Source of the DNA: Bacillota bacterium
Lineage (GTDB): Bacteria; Bacillota; Clostridia; Tissierellales; Sedimentibacteraceae
Assembly: GCA_023453025.1 (NCBI GenBank)
Contig: JAEXUD010000066.1
Span: 62,001 to 126,000, forward strand
Reading direction: 5' to 3'
Length of the DNA stretch: 64,000 bases
Below the pieces are notes generated by a model that was not told the DNA's origin, ran no database searches, and was given only the letters and a program-made list of their open reading frames with translations. Positions 18,503 through 27,743 of the stretch are shown piece by piece; the first letter of the stretch is position 1, and each line of letters starts with the position of its first letter. Both the position numbers and the translations under genes were made by a program.

Positions 18503-18931
18503 TTATATATCTACCAAAGCCTCTTTCAATGTATGCCATGCCAATACTGCACATTTCACTCTGGCAGGCATATTGGATATATTTTGAAAGGCTATGGCAT
18601 CCTCCAGTTTTTCAAGCTCATCTTCATCTGTTACTTCCTTTTTAATCATTCCTATAAATGTATCAACCAGCTTCATGGCTTCTTCGACCTTCAATCCTTT
18701 TATCAGGTCTGTCATAATGGATGCTGATGCCTGAGATACGACACAGCCTGAGCCTGTGTACGAGGCATCCTTTATTATGTCTCCGTCAAGCTTCAGGTGC
18801 AGAGATATGTCATCACCGCAGCTGGGGTTGTGTCCTCTTTCATTTACATCGGCACCCGGCATCTCTCTTTTATTGTGATGATTTCGGTTATGCTCCATAA
18901 TCAGTTCTGTATATATTGAATTAAGCTCCAT
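18503..18931 (-). CDS. sufU: SufU-type iron-sulfur scaffold/zinc sulfurtransferase
   Basis: A 142-residue SufU protein that takes persulfide sulfur from SufS for Fe-S cluster building by SufBCD. The conserved Cys38 (NPSCGD, with Asp40), Cys63 (GSGCVVSQ) and Cys127 (RVKCAVLAW) are present, the zinc ligands/active cysteine of SufU. The insert between the first and second Cys typical of SufU (versus IscU) is visible. It overlaps sufS by 11 bases and ends the sufCBDSU operon. Confidence 0.95.
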   Translation of the reverse strand: MELNSIYTELIMEHNRNHHNKREMPGADVNERGHNPSCGDDISLHLKLDGDIIKDASYTGSGCVVSQASASIMTDLIKGLKVEEAMKLVDTFIGMIKKEVTDEDELEKLEDAIAFQNISNMPARVKCAVLAWHTLKEALVDI

Positions 18932-20159
18932 ATCCTAACCACTTCCTTGCATTTTCAATTCCTTCTGTAAATTTATCCACATCTTCTGTTGTGTTGTACA
19001 AATAGAAGCTGACTCTTGAGGTTGCTTGTGCATTAAGATAACTCATCAGAGGCTGACAGCAGTGGTGTCCTGCTCTTACAGCAATCCCGTATGAATCTAA
19101 AATGGTTGCAATATCGTGAGGATGTACATCGTCTACGGTAAAGGAAATTATTCCTCCTCTCATATCCAAATCCTTGGGACCCTGGATTTTTATATATGGA
19201 AGCGCAAGCATTCTTTCAATTGCATATCCTGTCAGCTCCTTCTCATGATTGTGTATATTATCCATGCCTATATTCTCAAGGTACTCTATGGCTTTTCTGA
19301 GTCCCGCAGCACCTTCTACATTTTGAGTTCCGGCTTCGAATTTAAAGGGAATGGGAGCAAATGTAGCATCCTGCTCTGATACATATTCAATCATATCTCC
19401 TCCCAGTAAAAACGGAGGCATGGCTTCAAGCAATTCCCTTTTGCCGTATAACACCCCTAATCCCATGGGACCCAGCATCTTGTGTGCAGAAAAGGCAAAG
19501 AAATCCGCGCCCATCTCCCGAACATCCACTTTCATGTGAGGTGTGCTTTGTGCTCCGTCCACCATAACCACTGCGCCCTTTGTATGAGCGTAGTCTATCA
19601 CATCCTTTACGGGATGGACAGTTCCCAAAACATTTGACATATGAGCTATGGACACCAGCCTTGTTTTATCGGTAATTTTACTTTTTAACTCATCCGTGGA
19701 AATCCTGCCCTCATCATTTAAATAAATATATTTTAATACGGCATTCTTTTCTCTTGCCATCCTCTGCCATGGCAGCATGTTGCTGTGATGCTCCGATATA
19801 GTTATTAATATTTCGTCATTTTCTTTAATAAATTCCCTTCCGTAAGAATATGCCGCCATATTGATGGATTCAGTAGTATTTCTTGTGAAGATAATCTCAT
19901 CTGCACTCTCAGCATTGATAAATCTTCTCACTGCTTCCTTAGCCGAATCATATTCCTTCGTAGCCCTTATGCTGAGCTGATGGACTCCTCTGTGGGGATT
20001 ACCGTGAGACAGCTTATTGTAATCACTCATGGCATTTATCACCTGCAGAGGCTTTTGAGTGGTTGCTCCGTTATCTAAATATACCAAATCATTATTATTT
20101 ATTTTCTGATTAAAGACCGGAAAATCTTTTTTTATTTGCTGTGCATCAAGTTTATGCAT
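18921..20159 (-). CDS. sufS: Cysteine desulfurase SufS
   Basis: A 412-residue PLP enzyme (aminotransferase class V, group II) that makes alanine and enzyme persulfide from cysteine. PLP Lys227 lies in SAHKMLGP and the persulfide Cys367 in RAGHHCCQP; NGATTQKP and NTTESIN line the cofactor pocket. ATG 20159 has GGAGG 7 bases upstream; TTG two codons earlier is a weaker choice. It overlaps sufD by 8 bases. Confidence 0.96.
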   Translation of the reverse strand: MHKLDAQQIKKDFPVFNQKINNNDLVYLDNGATTQKPLQVINAMSDYNKLSHGNPHRGVHQLSIRATKEYDSAKEAVRRFINAESADEIIFTRNTTESINMAAYSYGREFIKENDEILITISEHHSNMLPWQRMAREKNAVLKYIYLNDEGRISTDELKSKITDKTRLVSIAHMSNVLGTVHPVKDVIDYAHTKGAVVMVDGAQSTPHMKVDVREMGADFFAFSAHKMLGPMGLGVLYGKRELLEAMPPFLLGGDMIEYVSEQDATFAPIPFKFEAGTQNVEGAAGLRKAIEYLENIGMDNIHNHEKELTGYAIERMLALPYIKIQGPKDLDMRGGIISFTVDDVHPHDIATILDSYGIAVRAGHHCCQPLMSYLNAQATSRVSFYLYNTTEDVDKFTEGIENARKWLGYGA

Positions 20160-21201
20160 TTGCAAGCCTCCTCTCTACCTCGCTGCTGATTAAGACCTGC
20201 AGATTCTCAACGGGAATTCTGCTGATTATAGGTGCAAATGATGCTTCAACTATTAATTTTTTTGCATCTCTTTCGCTTAATCCTCTGCTCATGAGATAGA
20301 AAAGCTTGTTTTCATCAATTTGTCCCGCACTGGCAGCGTGCTCTCCTATTACATCATCTTCTCCGCACATCAATGCAGGTATGGAATCCGACTTCACCTC
20401 AGGGTCCATCAATATAACATATTCCTCTTCAACACCCTTGGAGCTTCTGGCTCCCCTCTTAAAGTCAATATTACCTCTGAATACTTTTTTAGCATTGTCC
20501 TTAAGCACGCCCTTGGACTCAATGCTGCTTACACTTCTGACACCCCGGTGAATCATTGAATACTCCAGATCCATCCTTCTGTCGCCGTCAACCAGGTATA
20601 TGGAGGACATGCCGGATTCGCCGGCCTCTCCCTTAAGAATGCTCAGGAAATTAACTACACTTACATCGCTTCCCAGCTCCACAGAAATCCAGTTCACTTT
20701 TCCATTTCCTTCAACCACTGCAATATTCGAATCAAAGTTTCTTGACATGTTATTTATTCTCTGCACCTTTATAATGTTGATTGCCGAATTTTCCTCTGAG
20801 CGCACAACAGTAAATCCACTGTGAAATACCTTCTCGGTGTCAGCGGAGCTGTAATCTATAATAATTGTGGCTTCACTTCCGGACTCAGCAATTATAATGT
20901 TTTTATCAATGACAACAGGATTTTCACCATCCATGTTAAATTCCACACTTATGGGTTCCTGAATTTTCACATTTTGTGAAAGGGATAAAAATATACCGCT
21001 GTTGTAATTTTTGTCAACAAATGAAATCAATTCACTGTTTTGCCTTCCTGTTTCATCTAAATCTATGTGCTTATCCTTTTTATTTGTGCTGTACAGCTCT
21101 ACTCCCCGGTTAGGAAGTACGCCATGCTTTATATAATCCTTTTTGTAGCTTTTTACATCAGGAAATCCAAAGTCATCCAATTCAATTCTCTTCCAAAGCA
21201 T
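20152..21201 (-). CDS. sufD: SufD, Fe-S cluster assembly subunit
   Basis: A 349-residue SufB/SufD-family protein; with SufB and SufC it forms the SufBC2D scaffold complex. The C-terminal family core is seen as FRGNIDFKRGARSSKGVEEEY and IPALMCGEDDVIGEHAASAGQID (His in HAAS). The preceding beta-helix region is normal. ATG 21201 follows GGAGGGACAAA. The gap to sufB is 10 bases. Confidence 0.94.
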   Translation of the reverse strand: MLWKRIELDDFGFPDVKSYKKDYIKHGVLPNRGVELYSTNKKDKHIDLDETGRQNSELISFVDKNYNSGIFLSLSQNVKIQEPISVEFNMDGENPVVIDKNIIIAESGSEATIIIDYSSADTEKVFHSGFTVVRSEENSAINIIKVQRINNMSRNFDSNIAVVEGNGKVNWISVELGSDVSVVNFLSILKGEAGESGMSSIYLVDGDRRMDLEYSMIHRGVRSVSSIESKGVLKDNAKKVFRGNIDFKRGARSSKGVEEEYVILMDPEVKSDSIPALMCGEDDVIGEHAASAGQIDENKLFYLMSRGLSERDAKKLIVEASFAPIISRIPVENLQVLISSEVERRLANA

Positions 21202-21211
21202 TTTGTCCCTC

Positions 21212-22618
21212 CTATCCTATAGAGCCTTCAAGCTCTATATTGATTAAATTATTCAGCTCAACAGCATACTCAAGGGGAAGCTCCTTGGTTATGGGCTCTA
21301 CAAAGCCCCTGACTATCATAGCCTTGGCTTCTTCCTCACTGATTCCTCTGCTCATAAGATAGAATATGGCCTCATCGCTGATTCTTCCTATCTTGGCCTC
21401 ATGACCTATATCTATATTGTCATTATTTAATTCTATTATGGGCAGCGTGTCTGATCTGGATTTATTGTCAAGCATCAGGGATTCACAGGAAACCGAAGAC
21501 TTGCATCCGTATGCATCCTTATCCACCTTGAGAAGCCCCCTGTAAAATGCATGCCCTCCGTCTCTTGAGATGGACTTGGAATTTACGGTTGATGTAGTAT
21601 GGGGTGCCGCATGGATAACCTTTGTGCCTGTATCAAGGTATTGTCCCTTGGCAGCAAAGGTTACTCCCGTAAATTCAGACCTCGCTCCTTCCCCTCTCAA
21701 TATGCTCATAGGGTAAAGCATTGTCATCTTTGAGCCAAATGAGCCAGAAACCCATTCAATAGTGCCGTTTTTATCAACCAATGCTCTCTTGGTATTGAGG
21801 TTATACATATTTTTTGACCAGTTTTCTATGGTGCTGTACCTGAGAGTGGCATTTTCCCTCACAAAAAGCTCCACAGCCCCTGCATGCAGGTTGTTCACCT
21901 TGTATTTAGGAGCCGAGCATCCTTCTATGAAATGGAGTCTTGCTTCTTTTTCCACAATTATAAGGGTGTGCTCATACTGTCCCGCTCCCGGGGCATTTAA
22001 TCTGAAATATGATTGGAGGGGAATATCCACCTGTACGCCCTCCGGAACATAAACAAAAGACCCTCCGGACCACACGGCCCCGTGAAGTGCGGCAAATTTG
22101 TGTGCAGTCGCAGGAATAAGTGTCATGAAATACTCCCTGACAATGTCCTCATATTCCACCATGGCTGACTCCATATCCGTATATACCACACCCTGCTCCG
22201 CCAATTCCTTTCTGATATTGTGATACACAACCTCAGAATCATATTGTGCACCCACACCTGCCAGAGCCTCTCTCTCAGCCTGCGGAAGTCCCAAAAGCTC
22301 AAAGGTGTTCTTTATATCCTCAGGCACATCTTCCCAGCTGTTTCTCATATCAGCATCCGGTCTTATATATGCTGTAATCTCATCCATATCCAAATCAGAT
22401 AAATCCGCTCCCCATTCGGGCATGGGTATGGATTCGTATATTTCCAATGACTTCAGTCTGAAATCAGTCATCCAGTCCGGTTCGTTTTTTTCTCTTGAAA
22501 TTTCTCTTATTATCTCAGGACTCAGTCCCTTATCCGACTTATATTTATAGGTAAATTCATTTTTAATATCATAGATACCTCTGTCTATATCCTCGATATA
22601 TGTCTTTTTCCTTTCCAT
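21212..22618 (-). CDS. sufB: SufB, Fe-S cluster assembly scaffold
   Basis: A 468-residue SufB: the EPDWMTDFRLKSLEIY, GVQVDIPLQSYFRLN, HTTSTVNSKSISRDGGHAFYRGL and HEAKIGRISDEAIFYLMSRG segments are all conserved; SCESLMLD holds a candidate cluster Cys. I place the start at ATG 22618, behind GAGGGG. An ATG five codons earlier (22633) overlaps the sufC stop. Confidence 0.96.
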   Translation of the reverse strand: MERKKTYIEDIDRGIYDIKNEFTYKYKSDKGLSPEIIREISREKNEPDWMTDFRLKSLEIYESIPMPEWGADLSDLDMDEITAYIRPDADMRNSWEDVPEDIKNTFELLGLPQAEREALAGVGAQYDSEVVYHNIRKELAEQGVVYTDMESAMVEYEDIVREYFMTLIPATAHKFAALHGAVWSGGSFVYVPEGVQVDIPLQSYFRLNAPGAGQYEHTLIIVEKEARLHFIEGCSAPKYKVNNLHAGAVELFVRENATLRYSTIENWSKNMYNLNTKRALVDKNGTIEWVSGSFGSKMTMLYPMSILRGEGARSEFTGVTFAAKGQYLDTGTKVIHAAPHTTSTVNSKSISRDGGHAFYRGLLKVDKDAYGCKSSVSCESLMLDNKSRSDTLPIIELNNDNIDIGHEAKIGRISDEAIFYLMSRGISEEEAKAMIVRGFVEPITKELPLEYAVELNNLINIELEGSIG

Positions 22619-22629
22619 AATCTCACCCC

Positions 22630-23385
22630 TCATTTACCGGAAAACTCAGCCTTTATATTTTCATATCCGTTTTTTTCAATCTCTTCAGCCAATTCCGCTC
22701 CACCGGTCTTTACTATCTTTCCATCCAACAATATGTGGATGTAATCAGGTTTAAGATAATCCAGCAGTTTGTTATAATGGGTTATTATCAGTATGGAATT
22801 TTTATTTGTTTTAAATTTTTGAACGCCTTCCGCCACTATCCTTATTGCATCCACATCCAGTCCCGAATCGGTTTCATCAAGGATAGCAAGGCTGGGCTCG
22901 AGTATGGACATCTGAAGAATTTCATTCTTCTTCTTTTCTCCACCTGAAAATCCCTGATTTAAGTATCTGCCTGCATATTCCTCCTTCATCTCCAATTGCT
23001 CCATCTTATTCTTCAAAAGCTTTTTAAAGGGAATAACCCTTTGAGTTTCTCCGGAAACGGATGTCTTTGCAGTCCTTAAAAATTCCTCTACGGTAACTCC
23101 CGGGATTTCTTCGGGATACTGAAAGGAAAGAAACATTCCTTTCTTGGCCCGTTTATCAGGACTCAGGTCATTTATCACTTCTCCGTGAAATTCTATTTCT
23201 CCGCATGTAATTTCATAATTCGGATGACCCATCAAAGCATAGGCAAGAGTGGATTTACCTCCTCCGTTAGGCCCCATGATTACATGTGTCTCGCCCTCTC
23301 CCATACTGAGATTTATGCCCTTAAGTATTTCTATGTCCTCTATGTTTACCTTCAGTCCGGTTATGTTTAATAAATTGTTTTTCAT
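22630..23385 (-). CDS. sufC: SufC, Fe-S assembly ATPase
   Basis: A 251-residue ABC-type ATPase of the SUF complex: Walker A GPNGGGKST near residue 38, the SufC-type signature FSGGEKKKNEI and Walker B LAILDETDSGLD. ATG 23385 follows GGAGGAAAG. It heads the sufCBDSU operon. A leader of about 190 bases carries a hairpin and a GTTAG-N6-CTAAC operator, which implies iron- or cluster-responsive control. Confidence 0.96.
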   Translation of the reverse strand: MKNNLLNITGLKVNIEDIEILKGINLSMGEGETHVIMGPNGGGKSTLAYALMGHPNYEITCGEIEFHGEVINDLSPDKRAKKGMFLSFQYPEEIPGVTVEEFLRTAKTSVSGETQRVIPFKKLLKNKMEQLEMKEEYAGRYLNQGFSGGEKKKNEILQMSILEPSLAILDETDSGLDVDAIRIVAEGVQKFKTNKNSILIITHYNKLLDYLKPDYIHILLDGKIVKTGGAELAEEIEKNGYENIKAEFSGK

Positions 23386-23510
23386 ATGAACTTTCCTCCT
23401 ACGTTCAACATCTTGATTCTGTAATTACAAAAAGCCTGCATATGCCGTCCATCTGCAAGCTCCTGCTTATATATTAAACAGCACTACTTAGTTAGTTCAG
23501 ATTTGATTTG

Positions 23511-23526
23511 GTTAGTTTAGACTAAC
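23511..23526. promoter_or_regulatory. Operator-like inverted repeat GTTAG-N6-CTAAC, suf copy
   Basis: GTTAG (23511-23515), TTTAGA, CTAAC (23522-23526). It has the same half-sites and the same 6-base spacing as the two sites before the first importer operon. A further lone GTTAG lies at 23491. It lies between the suf promoter and sufC. Confidence 0.65.
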
Positions 23527-23536
23527 TATGATTCAA

Positions 23537-23564
23537 ATTAAATTCCCTCTAAAGGGAATTTAAT
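23537..23564. repeat. Hairpin in suf leader
   Basis: 11-base arms (23537-23547 and 23554-23564) flank TCTAAA perfectly. There is no T-run, so it is probably an mRNA-stabilising or regulatory structure and not a terminator. Confidence 0.55.
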
Positions 23565-23584
23565 AATTTCATTCTATAATTGTT

Positions 23585-23613
23585 AGTTTAACAGTCTGCA
23601 TGATGTTTGTCAA
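23585..23613 (-). promoter_or_regulatory. Candidate suf promoter
   Basis: Minus strand TTGACA (23608-23613), 17 bases, TAAACT (23585-23590). The -10 box sits in a further GTTA...TAAC element (23582-23592). Confidence 0.55.
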
Positions 23614-23626
23614 GAACACGGGAATG

Positions 23627-24070
23627 AATTTTATAATTTCTACCCCACGGCAGCAACTTTGTAAGAAGAATCCTGTACCTTGTGAAGCCTGGCATAAATT
23701 CCACCACAGCTTAACAGCTGCTCAATTACCACTTCTCCGGAAGCCACCGGCATCCCTCCGAATCGTATAATAACGTATAAAAAAACTTCAAGGAGGATTT
23801 TGTTTGAATTTCACGAACGAATACACGATATAACCTTCCCGGCACTTGGAAAAATGGCTGGATTACGGACTATTTGCTGCCAATTCATGGTTTACTTCTG
23901 ATTATATTAAGAGATTATTTCGCCGCAAAATATCGATTTTAATTATTACCGCTCTTATACTGTTTATGGAAATGGTTTTTAAAATACTTATATAAAAAAT
24001 ATGTTATAATATTAAAGGAGAAAAAGTGACGCAAAATAAAGAAAATATACACCCCCTGCCAACTCTGCCA
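23627..24070 (+). other. Region with small degraded frames
   Basis: I see no intact gene. A + strand frame open from 23834 to 23995 ends in a hydrophobic, basic-flanked tail (YIKRLFRRKISILIITALIL...), possibly the end of a lost membrane protein. Next, AAAGGAG and a GTG at about 24027 open a 28-codon frame that runs into the 3' end of the aldehyde dehydrogenase gene. Both look like gene remnants. Confidence 0.3.
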
Positions 24071-25435
24071 TTATTTCAAAAAAATACGGAGCAATTTATC
24101 CTTTGTTTTTGAATATGGTCTGTAACGTATTGGAATATCAAGCCAAGTTGCTTTTTTTACAATACTCCTGTAATGAGTAAAGGTGTCAAAGCTCCTTTTC
24201 CCGTGATAGCTTCCCATACCGGAACCTCCTACGCCGCCAAAGCCCATGTGAGAATTGGCAAGGTGAATAATAGTATCATTGATGCAGCCCCCTCCAAAAG
24301 AACATGTATCTAATACATGCCTTTCAACATAGGAATCTTCGGTAAACAAGTACAGCGCCAGTGGTTTCGGGTTGTTCGCGATGTAATCTGTGCATTCATG
24401 GATATGCGTGAAGGAAATCATGGGGAGAACAGGGCCGAATATTTCTTCCTGCATAATCGGTGAATCAACACTCACTTCATCTATCAGCGTCGGTTCTATG
24501 AATCTTCTTTTTTCGTCAGTCTTTCCTCCGATAACAGTTCTTCCGCTATCCAATAAACCTGCTACACGTTTAAAATGTTTGTCGTTAATTATAGTATTCA
24601 TATCCTCCATATTACCGTCGGGGAAAAATTCCTGCAAAGCAGATTGATACCACTTAATAAATTCATCTTTTACATCTCTGTGTATAAATAAATAGTCGGG
24701 TTCCACGCAAGTCTGCCCTGCATTTAAAACCTTTCCAAACGCAATCCGCCTTGCCGCAACCTTTAAATTTGCTGTCTTATCAACAATAACCGGGCTTTTT
24801 CCGCCAAGCTCGAGCGTTATCGGTGTAAGATGCTTCGCAGCACTTTCCATTACAAGACGCCCCACTGCAGGACTTCCCGTAAAAAATATATAGTCAAACC
24901 GTTCCTCAAGCAATGCGGCATTCTGCTCCCTGCCTCCTTCTACAACAGCTATGTATTCTTCCGGAAACATCTTTCTTAAAATTTGGGCAATCGCCTTGCT
25001 TGTTGCAGGAGCATATGCCGAAGGTTTAACGACAGCGGTGCAGCCGGCCGAGATGGCACCGATCAGCGGCAGAAGACATAGTTGTATGGGGTAATTCCAG
25101 GGGGACATAATCAGTGCTGTTCCATAGGGTTCCGGAGATATAAATGATTTTGCAGGAAACTGTGCAATGGGTGTGGGAACTCTTTTATTCACCATCCATC
25201 TGTGCAGATATCGTATATGAAAGCTTAACTCTTCTAAAACCATTCCAATTTCTGTCATATAAACTTCCGCAGGGCATTTATTCATATCAATTTTCATTGC
25301 ATCATTAAGCACACTCTCGTTTGTCTTAATTGCAGTTTGTAATTTTAGCAGCATTGCTAGTCTGAACTCAAAGCCTTTAGTATTGCCCTCACAAAAGTAA
25401 TTCCTTTGCTTTTCAACTAAACTGTGAAAGATCAT
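24071..25435 (-). CDS. Aldehyde dehydrogenase, class 3 type
   Basis: A 454-residue NAD(P)-dependent aldehyde dehydrogenase of the short class 3/fatty-aldehyde type (usual length 450-490). SPWNYPIQLCLLPLIGAISAGCTAVVKPS binds cofactor; catalytic Glu209 is in ELGGKS and Cys243 in NAGQTCVEPD. The basic C-terminal tail (TKDKLLRIFLK) is common in the class. ATG 25435 follows GAGGTG and overlaps the end of the kinase gene by 23 bases, so the two are in one operon. It is last in the TetR-controlled operon, where it may oxidise the aldehyde freed by the aldolase; that is inference. Confidence 0.9.
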   Translation of the reverse strand: MIFHSLVEKQRNYFCEGNTKGFEFRLAMLLKLQTAIKTNESVLNDAMKIDMNKCPAEVYMTEIGMVLEELSFHIRYLHRWMVNKRVPTPIAQFPAKSFISPEPYGTALIMSPWNYPIQLCLLPLIGAISAGCTAVVKPSAYAPATSKAIAQILRKMFPEEYIAVVEGGREQNAALLEERFDYIFFTGSPAVGRLVMESAAKHLTPITLELGGKSPVIVDKTANLKVAARRIAFGKVLNAGQTCVEPDYLFIHRDVKDEFIKWYQSALQEFFPDGNMEDMNTIINDKHFKRVAGLLDSGRTVIGGKTDEKRRFIEPTLIDEVSVDSPIMQEEIFGPVLPMISFTHIHECTDYIANNPKPLALYLFTEDSYVERHVLDTCSFGGGCINDTIIHLANSHMGFGGVGGSGMGSYHGKRSFDTFTHYRSIVKKATWLDIPIRYRPYSKTKDKLLRIFLK

Positions 25436-27044
25436 TTTTTGACACCTCAACATTCATATGTAAATCTTTGAAGTTTCCTTTATTACACTTGTAAAGTCTC
25501 TTGAACACCTGAAAATTTCTTTCATAAATAGCCTTTGTTCTCTTTTGAGGAACAAAAATGTGTTCTGCCGTAACATAATCCTTTATTGATTTAAGACCAG
25601 GAATGATTCCCAGACCGACTCCCATAACTGCCGCCGCACCTACAGAGCCTACGTTCTGCGGATTGGCTGCAATATCAATTTTATGACCTGTTATATCGGC
25701 TAAAATTTGACCGGTTACAGGTGAAAGAGCTCCTCCTCCCACAAACCTTATGGTATCAGAAGTTTTTATTTTTTTCTCCTGACACTCAAGCATCCATCTC
25801 AGATGATAGCAGATACCCTCTGCCACAGCTCTGATCAGCTCTGTCTTTCCTGTATTTAATGTAACATTGAAAAATATCCCGGAGGCATTTGGATCTTCAA
25901 AAGGGCATCTGTTTCCATGAAGCCAGGGGGTAAAAATCACACCGCCGGCTCCCGGCTCTGCCATGCTTATGGTCTCCATCATATAATCATACAAGTCAGT
26001 ATAAATTGTTTCCTGACTTTCCGCTACATTTTTCTTATCCAGATAAATACCTATTTCATCCAGGGCAAGATGATCCTTTACCCACTCAAGACATTTTCCC
26101 GCAGTTTCCATTTCCGCAAAATAATTATAATTTTCACTCTGTGCCCCGACAATTGCTGCAATCATATTGAATACGTCCACTTTTTGTTTGCCGACAATTG
26201 TAGAAACCCATCCGGAGGTTCCCAGGTATATATGTGTATCTCCTATTTCAACACATCCTGCTCCGATTCCTATTAATGATGCATCCCCGCCTCCGCCAAA
26301 TACGGGTATGCCGGGTTCAAGTCCTAAATCGGAAGATGCATCTTGAGTAAGGAATCCTGCAATATCTGTGGATTTTATAACATCGGGCAGATGCTGCATA
26401 TTGATGCCGTACATTTTGCACAGCGCTTTACTCCATCCTCTTTTCCCGTTTCTGGTATCATAAAGAAGTGATGCAAATGCAGAATCCTCAGTCATAACAA
26501 AACACCCGGTGCACTTGTAAATCAAATATTCTTTTACATCCAGCCATTTATGTATCCTTTCAAAATTATCAGGTTCATTATTTTCAACCCATTTATATTT
26601 CCAGACCGGGTCTTTTACGCTGGTGGAGGCCGCTCCTGATATAATCAAACTTTTTACAAGCTTAAAGGCATTGCCTCCTGCAACCTGGATTCCGTGTACC
26701 ATTCCTTCTTTTATTTCCTTAACGGCACGCTGATCCATATAGCTCATTGGTTTTCTCACAGTTATACCGTTTTTATCAACGAGTACAAGCCCCTGCATTT
26801 GGGAGCAAAACGATATCCCCGCTATTTCCGACGGCTTGATGCCGGTTATATCAAACAGTTTTTTGGTGGTGGTGCACATAGCATTCCACCATTCACCCTC
26901 ATCCTGTTCTGCTCCTCCGTTTTCAGCTATATAAAGCCCATATCCCTCATGGACACCGGCTATCAGCTCTATTTTCTTGTCAATACCAAAGAGGCAGGTT
27001 TTAACACCTGTAGTTCCTATATCATAAGCGATTACATATACCAT
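25413..27044 (-). CDS. FGGY-family carbohydrate kinase
   Basis: A 543-residue sugar or polyol kinase. The ATP-binding DIGTTG (residues 8-13), the SYMDQRA region, the GGGGDASLIGIGAG segment and the C-terminal VGGGALSPVTGQILADITG (FGGY second signature) are all present. It is a little longer than typical xylulokinase (about 500). ATG 27044 follows AAAAGGATAAAATT; 17 further open codons are unsupported. In the operon it lies between TetR and aldehyde dehydrogenase, so it may phosphorylate the substrate of the class II aldolase. Substrate not predictable. Confidence 0.88.
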   Translation of the reverse strand: MVYVIAYDIGTTGVKTCLFGIDKKIELIAGVHEGYGLYIAENGGAEQDEGEWWNAMCTTTKKLFDITGIKPSEIAGISFCSQMQGLVLVDKNGITVRKPMSYMDQRAVKEIKEGMVHGIQVAGGNAFKLVKSLIISGAASTSVKDPVWKYKWVENNEPDNFERIHKWLDVKEYLIYKCTGCFVMTEDSAFASLLYDTRNGKRGWSKALCKMYGINMQHLPDVIKSTDIAGFLTQDASSDLGLEPGIPVFGGGGDASLIGIGAGCVEIGDTHIYLGTSGWVSTIVGKQKVDVFNMIAAIVGAQSENYNYFAEMETAGKCLEWVKDHLALDEIGIYLDKKNVAESQETIYTDLYDYMMETISMAEPGAGGVIFTPWLHGNRCPFEDPNASGIFFNVTLNTGKTELIRAVAEGICYHLRWMLECQEKKIKTSDTIRFVGGGALSPVTGQILADITGHKIDIAANPQNVGSVGAAAVMGVGLGIIPGLKSIKDYVTAEHIFVPQKRTKAIYERNFQVFKRLYKCNKGNFKDLHMNVEVSKNDLSQFS

Positions 27045-27075
27045 AATTTTATCCTTTTCTTTGTGCATAAGCACA

Positions 27076-27732
27076 TTAAATAGTTTTATGAACAATCTCA
27101 GACTGAGAAAAAGTAAATGCAGATTCCAGAAACTTTAACAGTTCAGAAACAACCTTTTCTTCATCTTTAAAAAAATCTTCTCCGCAATATATCTTTGCTC
27201 TCTCTGCATAATAATCACAGCAGTAAGAAAACTGCAGCATTGTAAGCAGATTATCAAAGAAAAATGCAAAGAGTCCGGGATTAATATCATTTCTTATGTC
27301 TCCGTCCCTTATAGCCTTTTCGATAAACTCTGTATATACCTTTGCTGTCATACTCTCTATTTCTTTAGCATAAAGCAGTGCATATTTTTTGCCGCTCCCG
27401 GATGTAATTACGTTATACATTTTAATATGCTTACTGTATTCTCTTGAATAGCTCTGCACTGCTCTTATCATTTTTTCCGCACGTACCAGAATCTTGTCCT
27501 CACATTCTGCAACGTCATGCAATACCGACTCTAAAACGCTGAGGCTTTTGTTCAGACAAGCCTGAAAAAATGCTTCTTTATTTTCATAATACTTATAAAG
27601 AACTCCTACACTGATATTGGCTTTCCTTGCAATCATATTGATACTTGCACCATCCAGGCCTTTTTCAGCAAATTCCTCTATTCCAGCTTCAAGTACTTCT
27701 GCCAATTTATCCTCTGTCAGCTTTTTCAACAT
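27076..27732 (-). CDS. TetR-family regulator, probable local repressor
   Basis: A 218-residue regulator. The N-terminal helix-turn-helix covers about residues 8-55 (GASINMIARKANISVGVLYKYYENKEAFF) and the rest is a ligand-binding helical domain. It lies inside the operon it probably controls, so it would be autoregulated. The likely target is the palindrome GTGAAT-N4-ATTCAC at 30410-30425 and 31133-31148, a form common for TetR proteins. ATG 27732 follows GAGAGG. Confidence 0.9.
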   Translation of the reverse strand: MLKKLTEDKLAEVLEAGIEEFAEKGLDGASINMIARKANISVGVLYKYYENKEAFFQACLNKSLSVLESVLHDVAECEDKILVRAEKMIRAVQSYSREYSKHIKMYNVITSGSGKKYALLYAKEIESMTAKVYTEFIEKAIRDGDIRNDINPGLFAFFFDNLLTMLQFSYCCDYYAERAKIYCGEDFFKDEEKVVSELLKFLESAFTFSQSEIVHKTI

Positions 27733-27743
27733 AGTTAACCTCT

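Noticed and set aside
18321..18587. + strand hydrophobic frame between the second importer and sufU
   Set aside because: About a third lies antisense to sufU; no ribosome site or recognisable domain.
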